Shown in pieces: positions 60,837 through 64,000 of a stretch of 64,000 nt of DNA. The stretch comes from Methanobacteriales archaeon HGW-Methanobacteriales-1. Lineage in GTDB: Archaea; Methanobacteriota; Methanobacteria; Methanobacteriales; Methanobacteriaceae. The stretch is from contig PGYO01000005.1 of the NCBI GenBank assembly GCA_002839705.1, forward strand, positions 62,001 to 126,000, written 5' to 3'. Numbering within the stretch: position 1 is the first letter of the stretch; the number at the start of each line of letters is the position of its first letter. A program made the translations under genes and the position numbers. The notes beneath the pieces were generated by a model. The model ran no database searches. It saw nothing but the letters and a program-made list of their open reading frames with translations, and was not told the DNA's origin.

Positions 60837-62588
60837 TCAACTAACCCATTCCTTTTTTACATCCTCTAAAGTTATACAATCCGGTAAATAATCCTTTACC
60901 AGCCGATTTACAAAAGTAGTATAAAAATTGTTACTGGAAAATACATTTTTAGGAGTGCTGTCAATTTGAATTGTCCCATCAAATAGTATAAGGCATCTTT
61001 TAGAATATTGGGCCGCAAAATCAATATCATGAGTTGTCATGACAATAGCGAGGCCATTTGCCTGTAATTTTTTTAATTTATGAGCAAGATTTATTTTAGA
61101 TATAGGATCTAATCCTTTGGTAGGTTCATCTAGAAATAAAATATCTGGATTTTTCAATAAGGCTTTTGCAATGGCAATTTTTTGTTTTTCCCCTCCACTA
61201 CAATCATAGGGGTGATTATCCAGCAAATGAGATAGGCCAAAAAATTCTATAAGTTCATTTTTTTGAATAAATTGATTTTCTTTTGAATTATATTTGGATT
61301 TAGAATTATTTTTGAATATTAATTTTTTAAATCGAGTATTATAATTCAATTTATCTTCTAAAGATTTTAAAGAGGGTTCTGATAATTCTTCATTAACGGT
61401 TTCCTGCCAGAAATGAATCATAGGATTTTGATGGACATAAGCAATTTTAATACCATTATTAAGATTTATTTTGCCTTTTTGAGGAGTGAGAATTCCGGAT
61501 AAAATTTGCAGAAAAGTTGTTTTCCCACTTCCATTTCCTCCGAGTATGTTAATGAATTCTCCTTTCTTTATTTCCAGCGAAATATCTTTTAAAATGATAT
61601 TTTCTTTCATATAAGCAAACCATACATTTTGACATTTCATTAATTCATTAGACTCTTTTTCATTTAATGAAAAGTTTTTGTTTTGTTTTTTAGTTTCACC
61701 AGGTTTGTATTGAGCTAATGATGTATGATAGGTTTCCTTTAGCTTTCTATCCAAAAAATTTAATTCTTGTTTGCCTTCACATATCTTTAGTGGAATTTTA
61801 AGTTCATTTAAAAAATCATGCTCAGATTGGAGCAAAAAATGCATTTTAGTGACTGATGGAAGATAATTGCTGAATAATGAATCCTGAACTACTTTTGAAG
61901 ATATTTTTTGGGGGCTATCCATGTATTTTACTTCACCGTTATCTATGAAGACTACTTTATCTAAAAAATGGAATATATTGTCAATTTTATGTTCTGTGGC
62001 CATTATTGTTATTGAAAATTCTTCATTTAATCTTCTAAGCATTGATAAAAAATTATACGAAGCAATAGGATCTAACTGTGATGTAGGCTCATCTAATAGG
62101 AGTAAATTTGGCTTTAAAACTAGTAGTGAACATAAATTAACTAGCTGCTTTTGTCCACCAGATAATTCATTGACATTTTTATGCAAGTACTTATCTATTC
62201 CAAAGAAAGCAGTCATTTCAGCAATTCTATTTCTAATTTCACTTGTGGGTAACCCCATATTCTCTAAAGGAAAAGCTATTTCCTGGATAACACTGTCTGA
62301 GACTAATTGATCGTCTGGATTTTGAAACAAAAACCCGATTTCACACGCAGATTTATCATCTTTAATGTTTTCTATATTTGTTCCATCATAATAGATTTTT
62401 CCATTATACTCTCCTTTAGGACGTATTTCTTTTTTTAGATTACTAAGCAGTGTTGTTTTCCCAGATCCGGATGGCCCGCAAAATAAAATGAATTCGCCAG
62501 GGAATATATCTAAATTGATTTTATTAAGAACATTATTATTTGCACCGGAATATCTAAAACTAAAATTTTTAAAGCTGACTAATGCCAT
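60837..62588 (-). CDS. ECF-type transporter, fused double ATP-binding subunit
   Basis: 583 residues holding two complete ABC ATPase domains joined by a linker of about 80 residues, as in fused EcfA1/EcfA2 (CbiO-type) proteins. Domain 1: Walker A GPSGSGKTT near 39, signature ELSGGQKQ near 142, Walker B LLLLDEPTSQLDP. Domain 2: Walker A GGNGSGKTT near 350, signature CSGGEKQK near 464, Walker B ILFLDEPTKGLDP and switch histidine TTHDI. The start overlaps the end of the T component gene by 10 bases. It powers uptake of a vitamin, cobalt or nickel through a substrate (S) subunit that is not in the window. Confidence 0.9.
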   Translation of the reverse strand: MALVSFKNFSFRYSGANNNVLNKINLDIFPGEFILFCGPSGSGKTTLLSNLKKEIRPKGEYNGKIYYDGTNIENIKDDKSACEIGFLFQNPDDQLVSDSVIQEIAFPLENMGLPTSEIRNRIAEMTAFFGIDKYLHKNVNELSGGQKQLVNLCSLLVLKPNLLLLDEPTSQLDPIASYNFLSMLRRLNEEFSITIMATEHKIDNIFHFLDKVVFIDNGEVKYMDSPQKISSKVVQDSLFSNYLPSVTKMHFLLQSEHDFLNELKIPLKICEGKQELNFLDRKLKETYHTSLAQYKPGETKKQNKNFSLNEKESNELMKCQNVWFAYMKENIILKDISLEIKKGEFINILGGNGSGKTTFLQILSGILTPQKGKINLNNGIKIAYVHQNPMIHFWQETVNEELSEPSLKSLEDKLNYNTRFKKLIFKNNSKSKYNSKENQFIQKNELIEFFGLSHLLDNHPYDCSGGEKQKIAIAKALLKNPDILFLDEPTKGLDPISKINLAHKLKKLQANGLAIVMTTHDIDFAAQYSKRCLILFDGTIQIDSTPKNVFSSNNFYTTFVNRLVKDYLPDCITLEDVKKEWVS

Positions 62589-63451
62589 AATAATCTCTCC
62601 TTAAATTCTAAATAAATAATCGGTAATAACAAGACTAAAAACGAAAAATAATAAATATTGAGTATGTTTTTATAAAATGAAAATTCTAACTGGGGATAAA
62701 TTTCTATACGGCCCTGGCCTTGCAGAAGTCCTATTATACATATGACTGATGAAATCAAGACAACTAGTATAAAATAATAATCAATTTTTCTAAAGTTAAA
62801 TGATAAATAGCTAGTTCTTTTAGCAATACCATATCCTCTGGCCTTCATTGATTTTGCAGTTAGCATAGATTCTTCTAAAGACCACGAAACAACCACAGCT
62901 AACATTTTAGCTGCATTTTTAACTTTTTCTACATATTTTTCTTCATCTTCATCAATATTTAAACTGGTTTTAATCCTAAAAACCTTATTTAATTCACTTA
63001 ACCTGTAATTTAATAATGGAATAAATCTTAAAGCCATTATAATTATCATGGAAATATTGGGAAATCTTTTTGAGAAGACATACAGCATCTCTTGATAGGA
63101 AATGGCTATATTATATGAAGCAAATAATAACAATATTATTAAAAAGGATAAACTCATTAAAATTCCATATACCAAAGCTTCAAGGGTTATAAAGAAATTT
63201 CCAATAATATGTATTTGTGTAACTCCTGCATGAGAGACTAAGGGGTTCAAAATAATAATTAATAATGACATGGGGATGAAAAACTTAATCAAGTTCATAA
63301 ATTCACTCCCCATACCTTGTAATAATATTAAAATGCTGATAAACATTAAAAAAGATATTAAATAGTAAGGATCATTAAAAAGGAAAGCAAAAATTATTAA
63401 AATCAAGTAGTAAATCATGTAAACTGCAGGATGGAGAACGGTAAATTTCAT
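62579..63451 (-). CDS. ECF-type transporter, transmembrane (T) component
   Basis: 290 residues with five to six hydrophobic segments and the EcfT/CbiQ coupling motifs: LEESMLTAKSMKARGYG (the Ala-Arg-Gly helix) near 205 and a first Ala-Arg-like helix around FRIKTSLNIDED. It connects the ATPase pair to a substrate-binding S protein. The ATG at 63451 is chosen because GTGAT lies 3 bases upstream; an in-frame TTG at 63514 would extend it by 21 poorly fitting residues. Overlaps the ATPase gene. Promoter probably lies near 63450-63550. Confidence 0.85.
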   Translation of the reverse strand: MKFTVLHPAVYMIYYLILIIFAFLFNDPYYLISFLMFISILILLQGMGSEFMNLIKFFIPMSLLIIILNPLVSHAGVTQIHIIGNFFITLEALVYGILMSLSFLIILLLFASYNIAISYQEMLYVFSKRFPNISMIIIMALRFIPLLNYRLSELNKVFRIKTSLNIDEDEEKYVEKVKNAAKMLAVVVSWSLEESMLTAKSMKARGYGIAKRTSYLSFNFRKIDYYFILVVLISSVICIIGLLQGQGRIEIYPQLEFSFYKNILNIYYFSFLVLLLPIIYLEFKERLLWH

Positions 63452-63554
63452 CAAATCACTATATTCCTGTGTTATTTTTTGATTAATGCCATAAATGACT
63501 AAAACCGGAATCAATTAATAGTTTGTAAAATTAAGCAAATTGAATTTTTAATTT

Positions 63555-64000
63555 TTAAGAACTATTTAGAATACACCAGGAACTAATTTTAATCCAAGAT
63601 TCGATTATAGAATCATTTTCCGTAATTATATTTTCATTTTTAGGAAAATCTTTAATTTTAAGAACTTCGGGCAGTGTATTCATTATCAAAAGTGCTGTTT
63701 TTTTACCTGTGAGTTCAGGGATTAATTTCCACTGAATTTCATCAACAATATGTAAAATAGAAGAAATCATGGCTACAACTAATGGATTTTGAGAAAAATA
63801 ATGGAGCTCTTTTATAAATTCACTTTCTTGATCTGTTCTATAGGTTGATGTAGCAATTTCCCAGTATTTTTCTTCATCTATATCAAAACGATTCAATCGT
63901 TTCATCATGCTAAATTGCGATTTCGGTGTCAAATTGGTTTGTTTTGCAAGAGCACATTTTGTAGCTTCTATTACACACTTTCCAATTAATTCTCCTAATT
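63555..64000 (-). CDS. Unknown protein, C-terminal part (cut by window edge)
   Basis: The frame stays open to base 64000, so the upstream part is missing and the visible 148 codons are partial. The extreme N-terminal visible part (LGELIGKCVIEATKCALAKQ) resembles the C-terminal helix of CbiZ-type adenosylcobinamide amidohydrolases, but the match is short and the rest (with a KYWEIATSTYRTDQESEFIKE stretch and an IPELTGKKTAL loop) is not recognised. It lies upstream of an ECF transporter on the same strand, so a link to cofactor salvage is possible. Two ATG codons at 63905-63910 are internal. Confidence 0.5.
   Translation of the reverse strand, partial: LGELIGKCVIEATKCALAKQTNLTPKSQFSMMKRLNRFDIDEEKYWEIATSTYRTDQESEFIKELHYFSQNPLVVAMISSILHIVDEIQWKLIPELTGKKTALLIMNTLPEVLKIKDFPKNENIITENDSIIESWIKISSWCILNSS

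Overview
The window reads as chromosome of a mesophilic, AT-rich methanogenic archaeon of the Methanobacteriales, most likely genus Methanobacterium (inference). The reasons are: heterodisulfide reductase subunit HdrA, archaeal RadA, a multi-OB-fold RPA, archaeal-type SAM synthetase, an F420H2 oxidase (FprA) locus beside an MsvR-type regulator, TATA-box-like promoters, and ribosome binding sites of the GGTGAT/GGAG type. Intergenic DNA is very AT-rich and genes are mostly single units or short operons. There is no rRNA, CRISPR array, intact insertion sequence or recognisable origin. Both ends cut through genes.

Left third (0-26 kb, mostly + strand) is housekeeping: a partial leuC/hacA-type dehydratase (-), rpa, radA, an auxin-efflux-type carrier, hdrA, glyA, a DmrX-like iron-sulfur flavoprotein, a HEAT-repeat protein, DUF192, archaeal SAM synthetase, ileS, purL, a polyprenol kinase-like membrane protein, a three-gene ABC-2 exporter operon (-), moeA and a site-2-type metalloprotease.

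Middle (26-41 kb) is an accessory stress and metalloid region. On the - strand lies a sulfur-relay-like operon of three DsrE-family proteins, a TBP-like/4Fe-4S protein and a small zinc ribbon. Next comes an arsenic cluster: arsM, a Cys-rich QueG-like protein, a second zinc ribbon, arsR, a DGC protein, arsC, DUF166 and acr3. Two matching palindromes precede arsM. After a CoA-disulfide-reductase-like enzyme comes an oxygen/redox defence locus: rubredoxin fusion, rubrerythrin, fprA and the divergent msvR, with a 54-bp tandem repeat of operator-like TTCG/CGAA motifs between fprA and msvR.

Right third (41-64 kb) holds cbiL, an XPD/DinG-type helicase, a tRNA-Arg next to a possible structured RNA, five tandem DUF4013 membrane-protein paralogues, hisF, dapB, a TetR-DUF169-MFS efflux group, and many small genes (VOC, DUF1801, DUF7000, an orphan with TFB-like cyclin sequence). 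Two of these (about 49.5 and 57 kb) have base composition unlike their surroundings. Near 59-61 kb are two flavodoxin-family genes flanked by a broken HxlR regulator and an internally deleted flavodoxin remnant. The right edge is an ECF-type transporter (fused double ATPase plus T component) and a truncated unknown gene.

Most useful for follow-up: the arsM operators, the msvR/fprA repeat, the DsrE/TBP-like operon, the candidate RNA beside tRNA-Arg, the DUF4013 array and the HxlR pseudogene. Several starts were moved downstream because an in-frame GTG lies inside the Shine-Dalgarno (SD) sequence.
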